From contig LKNA01000014.1 in NCBI GenBank assembly GCA_001564065.1, positions 1 to 51,079 of the forward strand: a DNA stretch of 51,079 nt, read 5' to 3'. This DNA is from Chitinophagaceae bacterium T5-Br10_B2g13. GTDB lineage: Bacteria; Bacteroidota; Rhodothermia; Balneolales; Balneolaceae. The position numbers and the translations under genes were made by a program. Shown piece by piece: positions 35,303 to 44,420 of the stretch. Within the stretch, counting starts at the first letter, position 1. Each line of letters opens with the position of its first letter. The notes beneath the pieces are model-generated. The model was not told the origin of the DNA, ran no database searches, and was given only the letters and a program-made list of their open reading frames with translations.

Positions 35303-36472
35303 CTATCGCTTTTCAACCGGTGTCCATTCCAGGTTCTTTTCACCAATGTAGAGAGCTCTTGGACGAACCAGCCGGTTGTTTTCTGACTGTTCGATGTAGT
35401 GAGCAGACCAGCCGCTAAAACGACTCATGGTGAAAATACAGGTATAAAGATCGGGCTGTATACCGATAGAGTAGTAAACTGTAGCTGAAAAGAAGTCAAC
35501 ATTTGGATCGATGTCTTTTTCTTCCTTCATGGTTTTCAGCATGTCTTCAGACCACTGATAAAGATTTTCATGTCCGGTCTCTTCAGAAAGTTTTTTCGAC
35601 ATTTTTCTAAGGTGAACAGCACGGGGGTCAAAGGTTTTGTACACCCTGTGGCCAAAACCCATGATCTTCTCTTTATTTTTCAGTTTCATCTTTGTGAACT
35701 CTACCGCATCTGCGCTGTCGCCCTCTTTTTCAAGTTCGAGCAGAGTGTTCATAACAGCGGTGTTGGCACCACCGTGGAGCGGACCTTTCAGGGCACCGAT
35801 CGCACCGGTTACGGCAGAAAACATATCCGACTCAGTTGCACAGATGGTTCTGGCCGTAAACGTTGAAGCATTCATTCCGTGCTCTGCATGCAGAATAAGG
35901 CAGAGGTCCATGGTTTTTTCAGCAGCATCACCCGGTTTCTCACCGTTAAGCATATAGAGAAAATTAAATGCTGTACTGCCTTCTTTAAGGGGAGATACAA
36001 TCTCTTTGCCTTCTCGGGATCTGTCGAAAGCTGCGATAATGGTAGGTATCTGAGCCGTCATTGAGATCGCGTGATTGCGGCTGTCTTTAGCCTTATCACC
36101 GGTACTGTCTGTTTCAAAGTCAGCCAGCATAGAGACAGCTGTTCTTACAACAGCCATTGGCTCTGCTTCTTTATTGGTAGTTTTAATGTATTCAAGAACC
36201 GGTTTTGGCAGTTCGCGCTGATTTATCAACTGCTTTTTAAGATCGTCAAGTTCAGACTTATTGGGAAGCCTGTCGTTCCATAGCAAAAAGCAAACTTCCT
36301 CGAAAGTTGCACTATCTGCCAGAACATCAATATTGTACCCTGAATAGATTAATTCACCCTTTTGGCCGTCAATAGAACTCTTAGTGGTAGAAAAAGCAAC
36401 AATACCGTCTAAACCCCTGTTGATATGCGGATATTCGCTTGTATCGATATTATCCAAATTATGGTGCGCCAT
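35303..36472 (-). CDS. gltA: Citrate synthase
   Basis: It condenses oxaloacetate and acetyl-CoA at entry to the TCA cycle. The 389 residues contain the three catalytic residues: His233 in PLHGGAN, His275 in MGFGHRVYK and Asp326 in VDFFSA. LILHAEHGMNASTF and GLDGIVAFSTTKSSIDGQKGEL are also characteristic. The short length fits the Gram-positive/archaeal-like dimeric type, which overlaps in sequence with 2-methylcitrate synthase; no prp genes are adjacent, so citrate synthase is favoured. A weaker LacI-type operator lies 178 bases upstream. Confidence 0.93.
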   Translation of the reverse strand: MAHHNLDNIDTSEYPHINRGLDGIVAFSTTKSSIDGQKGELIYSGYNIDVLADSATFEEVCFLLWNDRLPNKSELDDLKKQLINQRELPKPVLEYIKTTNKEAEPMAVVRTAVSMLADFETDSTGDKAKDSRNHAISMTAQIPTIIAAFDRSREGKEIVSPLKEGSTAFNFLYMLNGEKPGDAAEKTMDLCLILHAEHGMNASTFTARTICATESDMFSAVTGAIGALKGPLHGGANTAVMNTLLELEKEGDSADAVEFTKMKLKNKEKIMGFGHRVYKTFDPRAVHLRKMSKKLSEETGHENLYQWSEDMLKTMKEEKDIDPNVDFFSATVYYSIGIQPDLYTCIFTMSRFSGWSAHYIEQSENNRLVRPRALYIGEKNLEWTPVEKR

Positions 36473-36649
36473 TATTTTAGTCCTGTTTTAATTAACATTA
36501 TTATCTCTGCAAATGCGTGATATTACATCTTAAAAAAACTGAACGTGTCTCCTAAGAATGGATAACCTTAATGAATATAAATCGTTCAGTGAGCGTCAAC
36601 TTCTTTGGCACGCAGAAATTTTCTTTTTTATGCTAATAAAATACAAAAA

Positions 36650-36663
36650 AGTAAGCGCTTTTA
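36650..36663. promoter_or_regulatory. Possible LacI-type (cre-like) site upstream of gltA
   Basis: AGTAAGCGCTTTTA shares the GTAAGCGCTT core with the perfect site upstream of lacI and fits 12 of 14 positions of the cre consensus. It lies between mazG and gltA, 178 bases before the gltA start. The distance is large and it may be chance. Confidence 0.4.
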
Positions 36664-36689
36664 GAAGTAGTTTTAGAGGTAAAAGTCTG

Positions 36690-37472
36690 TTAAGAGTTGT
36701 CCTGCTTTCCTGATTGACTCTTTGCTTCGTTCCACAGCTCATCCATCTCTTCCAGGGAAGCTTCCACTATGGATCGTTTATTCTCTTTTAGTCTCTTTTC
36801 AATATGCTGAAATCTGTGAATGAATTTTTTATTTGCCCCGCGTATGGCATCTTCTGCATTTAGCCCAATCAGTCTTCCTACATTCACAAGGCTGAAAAGG
36901 AGATCGCCAAACTCTTCCTGCTGTTCCTTAGCCGTCTGATTTTCAACCGCGTTGCGCCACTCATCAATCTCTTCATTCAGTTTATTCCATGCGAGCTGCC
37001 ACTCAGCCCAGTCAAATCCAACATTCGCCGCTTTTTCCTGCATTCGCTGTGCCCGAATCAAACCGGGCAGATGTTTGGGTACTCCATCCAAAATGGATTC
37101 ACGACCCTCTTTCAGTTTGATCGCTTCCCAGTTTTCGGCTACCCGATTCTCCTCATCGGCCACGGTTTCGCCGAATACGTGAGGGTGCCGGCGGATCAGT
37201 TTTTCAGATATACCCTGGATCACATCACCGATATCAAAACTGTCGGTTTCGGTTGCCATCTTGGTTTGAAAAACCACGTGAAGAAGAAGATCGCCCAGTT
37301 CCTTGCAAAGCTCATCCATGTCGTTATTGTCGATCGCTTCCACGGCTTCATATGCCTCTTCAATCAGGTTATCCTTAATGCTGTGGTGCGTCTGTTTTCG
37401 ATCCCATGGGCACTCTTTACGTAGAATAGCAATGAGTTCAACAAGGTCTTCAAATTTTCGGGATGGCTTCAT
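36690..37472 (-). CDS. mazG: Nucleoside triphosphate pyrophosphohydrolase
   Basis: It hydrolyses NTPs and dNTPs to the monophosphate, a housecleaning role. The 260 residues show two MazG repeats. The first has LRKECPWDRKQTHHSIKDNLIEEAYEAVEAID followed by ELCKELGDLLLHVVFQ (EExxE/ExxD metal ligands). The second has WNKLNEEIDEWRNAV, then EEFGDLLFSLVNVGRLI. The order, spacing and length match E. coli-type MazG. It stands alone on the minus strand, with a non-coding region upstream. Confidence 0.95.
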   Translation of the reverse strand: MKPSRKFEDLVELIAILRKECPWDRKQTHHSIKDNLIEEAYEAVEAIDNNDMDELCKELGDLLLHVVFQTKMATETDSFDIGDVIQGISEKLIRRHPHVFGETVADEENRVAENWEAIKLKEGRESILDGVPKHLPGLIRAQRMQEKAANVGFDWAEWQLAWNKLNEEIDEWRNAVENQTAKEQQEEFGDLLFSLVNVGRLIGLNAEDAIRGANKKFIHRFQHIEKRLKENKRSIVEASLEEMDELWNEAKSQSGKQDNS

Positions 37473-37947
37473 GGGCAGATTACAGTGTGTGAGTTGAGCA
37501 TTATCAGTATGCAGAGAAGATAGAAAGATTGTTTAGATATATGTAGAGTGGTTTGGGGAATAAATGAAAAGTAAAAAGGTAAAAGTGTGAATTGTCCTTC
37601 GCTTTATGATTGGTACTTTTAACTACTACGAACAAGAAGGTATTCACAAAGATCACTGTGAACTCTCAATGAAATACACGTCGGAATTCGGGAGATGAGA
37701 GTACCCTTGTTCTCGACAGTCTATCGGTGACAGATTGGTAGAATATGTGTTTATTGTCTTGAATCAATGTTTTTTAGCCTGTTCGAACACACCCCTAAAT
37801 TCCCTCTCCCCGAAGCGCTCGGGACAGGCAAGAGGGGACTTTCCTGTCACCTCCTCAACAGTGTTACCCGCTTTTTGGGCAAAATTAGGAGTTCGAAGTG
37901 ACGGCAATAATACCTTGTCCGTTGAAGCCTGAAGCCTGAGACCTTTA
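37473..37947. other. 475-base intergenic region with degenerate repeats
   Basis: I find no credible gene. The open frame at 37735-37932 lacks coding character. It holds simple repeat remnants (AAAAGTAAAAAGGTAAAAG, GAAGCCTGAAGCCTGA) of the kind dispersed in Bacteroidota intergenic DNA, and the composite hairpin at 37801-37838. Confidence 0.6.
37801..37838. repeat. Composite hairpin of the CCCCTCC family
   Basis: An outer stem, TCCCTCT with AGAGGGGA, encloses an inner hairpin CCCGA-AGCGC-TCGGG (37809-37823). The outer part is related to the element at 2233-2253, so the inner hairpin looks like a secondary insertion. Confidence 0.45.
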
Positions 37948-39225
37948 CTACGTCTGTTTTTTCTTTTTCTCTGCAGCAGGGAAGAGGATATTGTTTAAAA
38001 TCAGCCGATAACCGGGGCTGTTCGTATGCAAACTCAAGTCCGTTGGCGGATCACCAACCCGGTGCGTATAATCTTCAGGATCGTGCCCCCCATAAAACGT
38101 AAATGTGCCCGAGCCGTAATTCCCGTGTAAATATTTTACCTGATCTCGTCCGGGTGACTCTGCAAGCACTACAGCACTGCTCTTAATCTTATCTCTCTGA
38201 AAAGCGGTAGCCTGTCCATAAAATCCGCGAATACTGCTCACGTGGTTTTGAGTGAGCATGGTTGGAACCGGGTCCCATTTGGCAGAAAAATCGAAAAGTG
38301 TAAAGTAGTCGAGACTCTCACTGATTCGATTCAGATCTACTTCAATATCAATTGTGGCGTGTTCATATTCATAGGGATCCGTTACCACCTCAAAATTTTC
38401 AAATGCGAATGTGTTCTCGAAATTAAGCCGGTTGTTAACATCCGGAGCGATCGGGTCACCGTCAATTTCCGTAGGGATGATATCGAGGCCGTCGGCAGCC
38501 AGTGCAATATCGAATGTATCGGTAGCAGAGCACATGGCAAACATAAACCCTCCGTTGCCCACAAAATCACGTATACCGTGAACAATATCGAGCTTAAGAT
38601 GACTCACTTTCTCATAGCCGAGCTCTTCAGCCAGAGCCCGTTTCTCCTGCACCTGATTGATATACCAGGGAGCGTTTCGATACATGCTCCAGAATTTACC
38701 AAACTGGCCGGTAAAATCTTCGTGGTGCAGGTGGAGCCAGTCGTAATTACTCAATTCACCGGATAAAACTTCGCGGTCGTAGACGGTGTCGTACGGAATT
38801 TCTGCATAGTCGAGAGCCAGGGTAACGGCGTCATCCCACGGCAGAGAACCGGGGGGTGTGTAGACGGCAATGTTCGGGGCTGCTTCCAGATTTACAGCCG
38901 CCATATTTACACCGGGATTTTCTACTTCACGGATGATTTGAGACGCCTGAGACTCAGAAATTATTTCAATACTCACATTTCTAATCCGGCTCTTCCTCAC
39001 AATATCGTGACTCTCTGTAGTGAGAAAACTTCCGCCTCTGTAATTCAGAAGCCACTGGCCTGTTTCACCTTCATTCAGGTGATTAAAAATAATCCCATAA
39101 GCTTTCAGATGGTTACTTTGAGACCCATCCATGGGGATTAAAACCCTATTTTGTGCTGTGGTATTTAAAAATACTGAACAGATAAAAAGAGCGGTCAATA
39201 CCACCGTATTAAATAACTTCATCAC
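37948..39225 (-). CDS. Exported protein of the family mislabelled asparagine synthetase B
   Basis: A 425-residue secreted or periplasmic protein. The signal peptide ends near residue 24 (NTTAQ). It matches a Bacteroidota family that is often auto-named asparagine synthetase B (RVLIPMDGSQSNHLKAYGI, WLLNYRGGSF). It has neither the N-terminal Cys glutaminase nor the PP-loop ATPase of true AsnB. Instead, a class I glutamine-amidotransferase-like elbow is visible (GGFMFAMCSATD), with DWLHLHHEDFTGQ upstream and GGHDPED downstream. The true function is not established. Its start overlaps the TPR gene's stop (ATGA), so the two are coupled. Confidence 0.75.
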   Translation of the reverse strand: MMKLFNTVVLTALFICSVFLNTTAQNRVLIPMDGSQSNHLKAYGIIFNHLNEGETGQWLLNYRGGSFLTTESHDIVRKSRIRNVSIEIISESQASQIIREVENPGVNMAAVNLEAAPNIAVYTPPGSLPWDDAVTLALDYAEIPYDTVYDREVLSGELSNYDWLHLHHEDFTGQFGKFWSMYRNAPWYINQVQEKRALAEELGYEKVSHLKLDIVHGIRDFVGNGGFMFAMCSATDTFDIALAADGLDIIPTEIDGDPIAPDVNNRLNFENTFAFENFEVVTDPYEYEHATIDIEVDLNRISESLDYFTLFDFSAKWDPVPTMLTQNHVSSIRGFYGQATAFQRDKIKSSAVVLAESPGRDQVKYLHGNYGSGTFTFYGGHDPEDYTHRVGDPPTDLSLHTNSPGYRLILNNILFPAAEKKKKQT

Positions 39226-41120
39226 AAATACTCTGTTTGAAATTGTTGCAATTTTTCCCTCGCAAATGATGCATAAAATCCACCGGGAAATGAAAGTATG
39301 ATATCTTCATAAAACTGTTCGGCATCCGCTTTTGTAAATTCAGTCTGCACATCGGGATAGAAAAACCTTTCTTCGGCAGTGCGATCCCCGTCGATGATAA
39401 TTCTTCCCTCTACAATCTGTTCAACCAGGAGAGCACGATCCCACATCAGGCGTTCAAGCAGGGGAGACCCGGAATTGGATTCAAGCTGCTGATTGATAAG
39501 CTTCAATTTAAGCGGACTGTATTTTTCCGGCAGGGCGGTAGATAGTTCAACGGTCAAATTATCAACAAGGGGTGCTCGTGGGTTTTCTAAAAGAGGGGAT
39601 AACTGTTCAACGGCCTGATCGTAACGGCCCGTGTGCAGTGCATACATTCCTTCGCCAAGGGTTTTTAAAACTGAGCCGGTAGTGTCGGCACGCGTGCCGT
39701 TTTGAATCCACATTCGGAGCTTGATGGCATCATTTGCGTAGTATGAATCATTTCGTCTCTCAAGAGATCTGAGCTGAATTTCAGCAAACTCTGAATCACC
39801 GGCAAAAAAATCGGACAGAGCAGAGAAGTATCTGACTTTTTCAGATAGGTTTGACTGATCTGTTGCCCGGTCGGCTCTCGCCAAATGTTGACGAGCCGAA
39901 CTAAAATTTTGATCAAAGATAGCTATCCGGCCTTCAGTATAGAGAGTGTATGGATCACCGGTACCTGATCTATCTCTAAGCGTTTGAAACCATCGGCCGG
40001 CACTCTCCCTGTTCTTGAAAACATCAAGGGAAAGCTCAACCAGCCTGGAGAGTACTCTGTCTGCCTGTTGATAGTCGGGCTGTTCATTAATTAGCTCTAC
40101 GGCAGTTTCGTATGACTTTTGGTAGAGAGTGTGTATGGAATCTGCCGGAGTTAAGTTATTCTGTTCGGCAAAGTTTGCCCATTGCAGATAGGTATTGCTC
40201 AATTCGTCGTAGGCGCGATACCGGGTTGTCAGGTTTGTGCTGTTTTGATAATATTTGAATGCATTCTCAGCATGCTGAAACTGTTTGGCCGATAGAAACC
40301 GGTTCCCTAAAGAGAAAAGTGAGTATACCGAGTAGGGAGTCTCTTCTTCGTAGTGACGCGCAAAGTTATATGCTCTTTGATACTCTTCGGTCTCTAACAG
40401 TAGCCAGGAGAGGAGCTGGTAGAGGGCAGAGTATGCTTCGTGAGATACAGAGAGGTCGAGTAATAGATCTTCCAACTCAAACGAAGCGATGTCATACAGC
40501 TGCTGATCTCTCATCTGAAAAAATCGTTGCTGAACGATTGACATCTGCCGCGGAGACTCCAGGATCAGCTGATAGTACTCATTGACCGATTCATCAAACC
40601 TTCCGGCCTGTAAATAGGTGTTGGCAAGTTCGTTCAGAAACAGTGTCTGATTGTTGAGCAGATCACGTGCCTGTTTGTATGTGTGTATCGCTTCATCATA
40701 TTCTCGCCGGTTGTTCATAGACGATGCAATAATATAGTAAGCCTGAATATTCCCTGATGCGTTTTCGAGTGCAGCATGCCAGGCTTCGAGGGCTTTTTCG
40801 CGTTCACTTTTTAAATGTAATATCTCCCCCAGAAGTCCCTGTGCCTGAAGTGTTACATAACCGCGTCGGATTTGATTTCGGGTCACCTCTTCAGCCCGGT
40901 CCAGATTACTGGTTTTGATCAGTACATCAACGAATTGATCAAAAAACACATACGAGGCCGGGTTCTGCTCGTGAAGATCGCTGAGTATAGGAACGGCCTC
41001 TTCATAATTTTGCTGCTGAATCAGCTGTGTTGCCGTCTGGAAATCTCTGTTCTGAGAAACAGAAATTTCTGACATCAGCAAAAAGGCAAACAGTAAAAGC
41101 GGAAGACCTTTTTTGAACAT
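39222..41120 (-). CDS. Exported tetratricopeptide-repeat protein
   Basis: A 632-residue scaffold protein of the cell envelope. The signal peptide (about 1-22, LLLFAFLLMSEISVS) is followed by many TPR-like helical pairs: YEEAVPILSDLHEQNP, REYDEAIHTYKQARDL, GRFDESVNEYYQLILES, AKQFQHAENAFKYY, GRYDQAVEQLSPLLEN. TPRs bind other proteins; the partner is unknown. It overlaps maf at its start (TGATG) and the secreted downstream gene at its stop (ATGA), so the three are tightly coupled. Confidence 0.88.
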   Translation of the reverse strand: MFKKGLPLLLFAFLLMSEISVSQNRDFQTATQLIQQQNYEEAVPILSDLHEQNPASYVFFDQFVDVLIKTSNLDRAEEVTRNQIRRGYVTLQAQGLLGEILHLKSEREKALEAWHAALENASGNIQAYYIIASSMNNRREYDEAIHTYKQARDLLNNQTLFLNELANTYLQAGRFDESVNEYYQLILESPRQMSIVQQRFFQMRDQQLYDIASFELEDLLLDLSVSHEAYSALYQLLSWLLLETEEYQRAYNFARHYEEETPYSVYSLFSLGNRFLSAKQFQHAENAFKYYQNSTNLTTRYRAYDELSNTYLQWANFAEQNNLTPADSIHTLYQKSYETAVELINEQPDYQQADRVLSRLVELSLDVFKNRESAGRWFQTLRDRSGTGDPYTLYTEGRIAIFDQNFSSARQHLARADRATDQSNLSEKVRYFSALSDFFAGDSEFAEIQLRSLERRNDSYYANDAIKLRMWIQNGTRADTTGSVLKTLGEGMYALHTGRYDQAVEQLSPLLENPRAPLVDNLTVELSTALPEKYSPLKLKLINQQLESNSGSPLLERLMWDRALLVEQIVEGRIIIDGDRTAEERFFYPDVQTEFTKADAEQFYEDIILSFPGGFYASFAREKLQQFQTEYL

Positions 41121-41728
41121 CAGGAACGGTTAAAAAGTTGATTGAAAATTGTTGGAAATCGACGTTTTACCTGTTGGTAGAAAGCGTGCAGGGGAAAACC
41201 GACTACATTATTATAGTCACCGTGAATCTGTTTGACAAACACGGCACCGAAATCATCCTGTATGCCATAGGAGCCGGCTTTATCCATCGGACTGCCGGTT
41301 GCAACATAATCTTTGATTTCTGATTCATCTAACGCACCGAATGTTACTTTCGTCTTCTCCGAAAAAGTGTGGCTGCTGATCGTCTTTCCATTTTTATGAG
41401 TCGATGCAAGATACACGCCGCTGTAGACCTCATGGGTTTCTGAACTCAGATTTTGAAGCATGGCTTCAGCATCATGTTCATCAACCGGTTTGCCCAGATA
41501 ATTACCGTGCAGCGTAACAATGGTATCTGCCGCAATTATAAATGAATCCGGATGTTCATGCCGAACAGATTCTCCTTTCTGTTTTGCAAGCGACTCCACC
41601 AAAAGGTCGGGTGAGAGGCTTTCATCCATCACTTCTTCAATATCTGACGGGTAGATTTGGAATGTAAGATTGATCTGTTTTAGCAGTTGAGCGCGTCTGG
41701 GGCTGGCCGACGCCAATATGATTTTCAT
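41120..41728 (-). CDS. maf: Maf-like nucleoside triphosphate pyrophosphatase
   Basis: It hydrolyses non-canonical or modified nucleoside triphosphates. The 202 residues begin with IILASASPRRAQLLKQI, the Maf signature, with DTIVTLHGNYLGKP (active-site Asp) and GSPMDKAGSYGIQDDFGAVFV downstream. The length is normal. It is the first gene of a three-gene minus-strand operon; its stop shares one base with the next start. Confidence 0.95.
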   Translation of the reverse strand: MKIILASASPRRAQLLKQINLTFQIYPSDIEEVMDESLSPDLLVESLAKQKGESVRHEHPDSFIIAADTIVTLHGNYLGKPVDEHDAEAMLQNLSSETHEVYSGVYLASTHKNGKTISSHTFSEKTKVTFGALDESEIKDYVATGSPMDKAGSYGIQDDFGAVFVKQIHGDYNNVVGFPLHAFYQQVKRRFPTIFNQLFNRS

Positions 41729-41921
41729 TTTTTATAAATCTCTGTGAAAGAACATTTTTCAGGTTTCCGATATTTGAATAACTTAAACATCGATTTGGCT
41801 TATTGAAAATATAGCTTTGCCGAGCTCATAATTTTTTTTGCTCAGATAAAATAAAGAATGTCTGTTTACTTTCATTAAGTTCCGAATTATCAGAAGAAAC
41901 GATCATTAAACTAATTTCAGA

Positions 41922-42176
41922 ATGTCTGCAAGACGGCGTAATAAAAAAGACACTAAACCGATGCTATTCACTCCCCTGAACTACAAATTGATTGGGTTGG
42001 GAGTGTTGTTGATTGTTGTAGGTTTTACGGCGATGAGATTGGAAAACGAGGTTTACGGAATCATATCCCTCTACTTTTCGCCTGTTGTAATTTTGGCCGG
42101 TTATATTTTGGTGATCTATGCTATTTTAAAGCGAGATCACAAGCTGGATGAATCATCACCCAATACAACCTCGTAA
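41922..42176 (+). CDS. DUF3098 membrane protein
   Basis: A small inner-membrane protein of 84 residues with two membrane helices (about 22-42 and 52-74) and a charged N-terminus (SARRRNKKDTK). FTPLNYKLIGLGVLLIVVGF and LYFSPVVILAGYILVIYAIL are the typical halves of DUF3098, a family near universal in Bacteroidota and often located by cell-envelope genes. Function unknown. It is followed by the DUF92 gene after five bases. Confidence 0.85.
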   Translation: MSARRRNKKDTKPMLFTPLNYKLIGLGVLLIVVGFTAMRLENEVYGIISLYFSPVVILAGYILVIYAILKRDHKLDESSPNTTS

Positions 42177-42181
42177 ACATT

Positions 42182-43033
42182 TTGGACAGGCTCATTAACT
42201 ATCTTTTCTGGATCATTCTCATTTTCCTTTTTGTATTGGAGGGGAAACTGAGTGATCACTTAATGATTCTTTCCGGCCTGGGCCTCTCATTAATTGTTGT
42301 TTATCTTGCATTTTTCCTGAACTGGATTACCCTCGATGCTACCAAGTCGGCCATCGTGCTGGGTACAATAACATTTGGTTTTGGTGGTGTATGGCCTGCA
42401 TTGGCACTCATATTTTTCTTTCTCAGCAGCAGTCTGGTTACGCGTAATAAACGTCCGGATGGTATTGCTAACGGCTCTGTTCCTCTCAGGCCTGATGATC
42501 CCTATCATATCAGCAGAAGAGACAGTTATCAAGTTTGGGCAAACGGATTTTGGGTGGCTCTTTTCTGCCTGGCATGGTTTCTATTCGAGTTTGAGTACAT
42601 CCTTCTTGGCGTATATGGTGCAATTGCGGCCGCAACAGCTGATACCTGGGCTACAGAGCTGGGATCCAGAAAAGCCGGACGCACACGACTCATTACCACG
42701 TTTAAAAAAGTTGAACCCGGAACAGACGGCGGCATAAGTTTTACCGGCACTTTAGCGTCCGCAATTGGAAGTATCGCGATTGCTTCTTTACTTCTTATTC
42801 AACCCGATCCATACGATCTGAATATAGCAATAGTGGTAGCTGCAGCAGGTTTTGCCGGATCCGTGGCTGATTCCTTCCTGGGAGCGATATTTCAAACCCG
42901 AAACGTTCAACTTTTTAAATCAGACAGCATGGTAGAACGGGATGCCATGTTGAAAAACTGTTTTGTAAATTGGCTGGCCACCGGAACAGGTGGTTTTATT
43001 ACTCTACTAACGATTAAAATAATGACTCTATGA
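42182..43033 (+). CDS. DUF92 family integral membrane protein
   Basis: An integral membrane protein of 283 residues with about seven helices. It has the DUF92/TIGR00297 features TADTWATELGSRKAGRTRLITTFKKVEPGTDGGIS and GSVADSFLGAIFQTRNV. Related plant and cyanobacterial members are phytyl-phosphate kinases, and the acidic motif resembles CDP-alcohol or polyprenol enzymes, so a lipid-phosphate function is possible but not shown. The start is TTG at 42182 (no ATG nearby), five bases after DUF3098. Its stop overlaps the symporter start (ATGA). Confidence 0.85.
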   Translation: MDRLINYLFWIILIFLFVLEGKLSDHLMILSGLGLSLIVVYLAFFLNWITLDATKSAIVLGTITFGFGGVWPALALIFFFLSSSLVTRNKRPDGIANGSVPLRPDDPYHISRRDSYQVWANGFWVALFCLAWFLFEFEYILLGVYGAIAAATADTWATELGSRKAGRTRLITTFKKVEPGTDGGISFTGTLASAIGSIAIASLLLIQPDPYDLNIAIVVAAAGFAGSVADSFLGAIFQTRNVQLFKSDSMVERDAMLKNCFVNWLATGTGGFITLLTIKIMTL

Positions 43034-44346
43034 AGTGGTACAGAAAGCTGCACTGGCAAATTATCATTGGGATGATCCTGGGACTTATCTGGGGACTTTT
43101 TTCCAGTGTTGTCGGTTTAAATGAATTTACCAGCAATTATATTCGTCCGTTTGGCGACATATTTATCACGTTGCTTAAACTGATTGCAGTTCCGCTTGTG
43201 CTGGCCTCACTTGTGGTAGGAGTATCAAACCTGAACGACATGACTCAGCTCTCCAGGATGGGAGGGAAAACCATCGCTATCTATATGGTTACAACGACTC
43301 TGGCTATAACAATTGGCTTAGGTGTTGTTAATGTTATGCAACCCGGCAAAGCGCTTCCTGAGGAGACCAGAACAAGTTTGATGGAGAGCTATGGCGGCTC
43401 CGTTGAAGGTCGCGATCAGGCAGCTCAGGAGCTTTTGGATCGTAGCCCGCTGGATTTCTTCGTAGACATTGTACCCGAAAACTTTTTTGAAGCGGCTTCA
43501 GATAATTCGAATATGCTTCAGGTGGTTTTTATTGCCATTCTGATAGGAATCGGTATCGTGAAAATACCCATTCAAAAAGGACAGGTGTTGATAAACGTCT
43601 TCGAGTCGCTCAATGATGTGATCATAAAGATCGTGGATTTGATTATGAAGACCGCCCCATACGGAGTATTTTCATTGATGGCCGTGGTAATCGTGGATCT
43701 TGCAGGTGATGATCTGGGGCAGGCACTTACACTTTTGAGCGCTCTGGGCTGGTATACAATTGCTGTGGTTATCGGTCTCTTTCTGCATGTAATGATCGTC
43801 TACTCCAGCCTCTTTAAAATATTCAGCAAGATGAGGTTAAGAGACTTCTTCAAAGCAATTCAACCTGCAGTACTCTTGGGTTTCAGTACCAGTTCGAGTG
43901 CAGCAACGCTTCCGGTTACGATGGAGAGGGTTGAGAAAAATCTGGGTGTGGACGAAGAGGTATCCAGTTTTGTACTGCCGGTCGGTGCAACCATCAACAT
44001 GGATGGAACAAGTCTTTACCAGGCCGTTGCCGCTGTTTTTATTGCGCAGGCACTGGGCATGGACCTGACGATTGCGCAACAGCTCACCATTGTTTTGACG
44101 GCAACCTTGGCTTCGATCGGTGCGGCGGGTGTTCCCGGTGCAGGTATTATTATGCTGGTGATTGTGCTGCAGACAATACAGGTTCCTATAGAGGGAATCG
44201 CATTAATTCTGGGAGTTGATCGTATTCTTGATATGGTGCGAACCGCTGTAAACGTTACGGGAGATGCGGCCGTATCTGTTGCTGTGGCTCACACGGAAGG
44301 AAAACTTGGAGCACTACATTTTGATGAAGATGATATTGAGGCGTAG
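43030..44346 (+). CDS. Dicarboxylate/amino acid:cation symporter (DAACS family)
   Basis: An inner-membrane secondary transporter for acidic amino acids or C4-dicarboxylates, driven by sodium or protons. The 438 residues hold the family's signature elements in order: STSSSAATLPVTM (hairpin 1), VLPVGATINMDGTSLY, TLASIGAAGVPGAG (hairpin 2) and DRILDMVRTAVNVTGDAAVS, which contains the substrate-binding Asp and Asn. The length is right and all motifs are intact. It is translationally coupled to DUF92. The exact substrate is not predictable from motifs. Confidence 0.95.
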   Translation: MKWYRKLHWQIIIGMILGLIWGLFSSVVGLNEFTSNYIRPFGDIFITLLKLIAVPLVLASLVVGVSNLNDMTQLSRMGGKTIAIYMVTTTLAITIGLGVVNVMQPGKALPEETRTSLMESYGGSVEGRDQAAQELLDRSPLDFFVDIVPENFFEAASDNSNMLQVVFIAILIGIGIVKIPIQKGQVLINVFESLNDVIIKIVDLIMKTAPYGVFSLMAVVIVDLAGDDLGQALTLLSALGWYTIAVVIGLFLHVMIVYSSLFKIFSKMRLRDFFKAIQPAVLLGFSTSSSAATLPVTMERVEKNLGVDEEVSSFVLPVGATINMDGTSLYQAVAAVFIAQALGMDLTIAQQLTIVLTATLASIGAAGVPGAGIIMLVIVLQTIQVPIEGIALILGVDRILDMVRTAVNVTGDAAVSVAVAHTEGKLGALHFDEDDIEA

Positions 44347-44359
44347 ATTTATAACTGTA

Positions 44360-44377
44360 TTGTAAAACATTTTACAA
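44360..44377. promoter_or_regulatory. Perfect inverted repeat between symporter and TPR genes
   Basis: TTGTAAAA, CA, TTTTACAA: an 8-bp perfect inverted repeat with a two-base spacer, 13 bases after the symporter stop. It has the form of a dimeric operator. No T run follows, so a terminator is less likely. Confidence 0.4.
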
Positions 44378-44420
44378 GTAAGCAGACAATATTACATGAC
44401 CGAAAGCATTTAAGAAGCGA

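Noticed and set aside
37735-37932. 65-residue frame between mazG and the exported amidotransferase-like gene
   Set aside because: It runs through a repeat-derived hairpin and simple repeats; composition is not protein-like.
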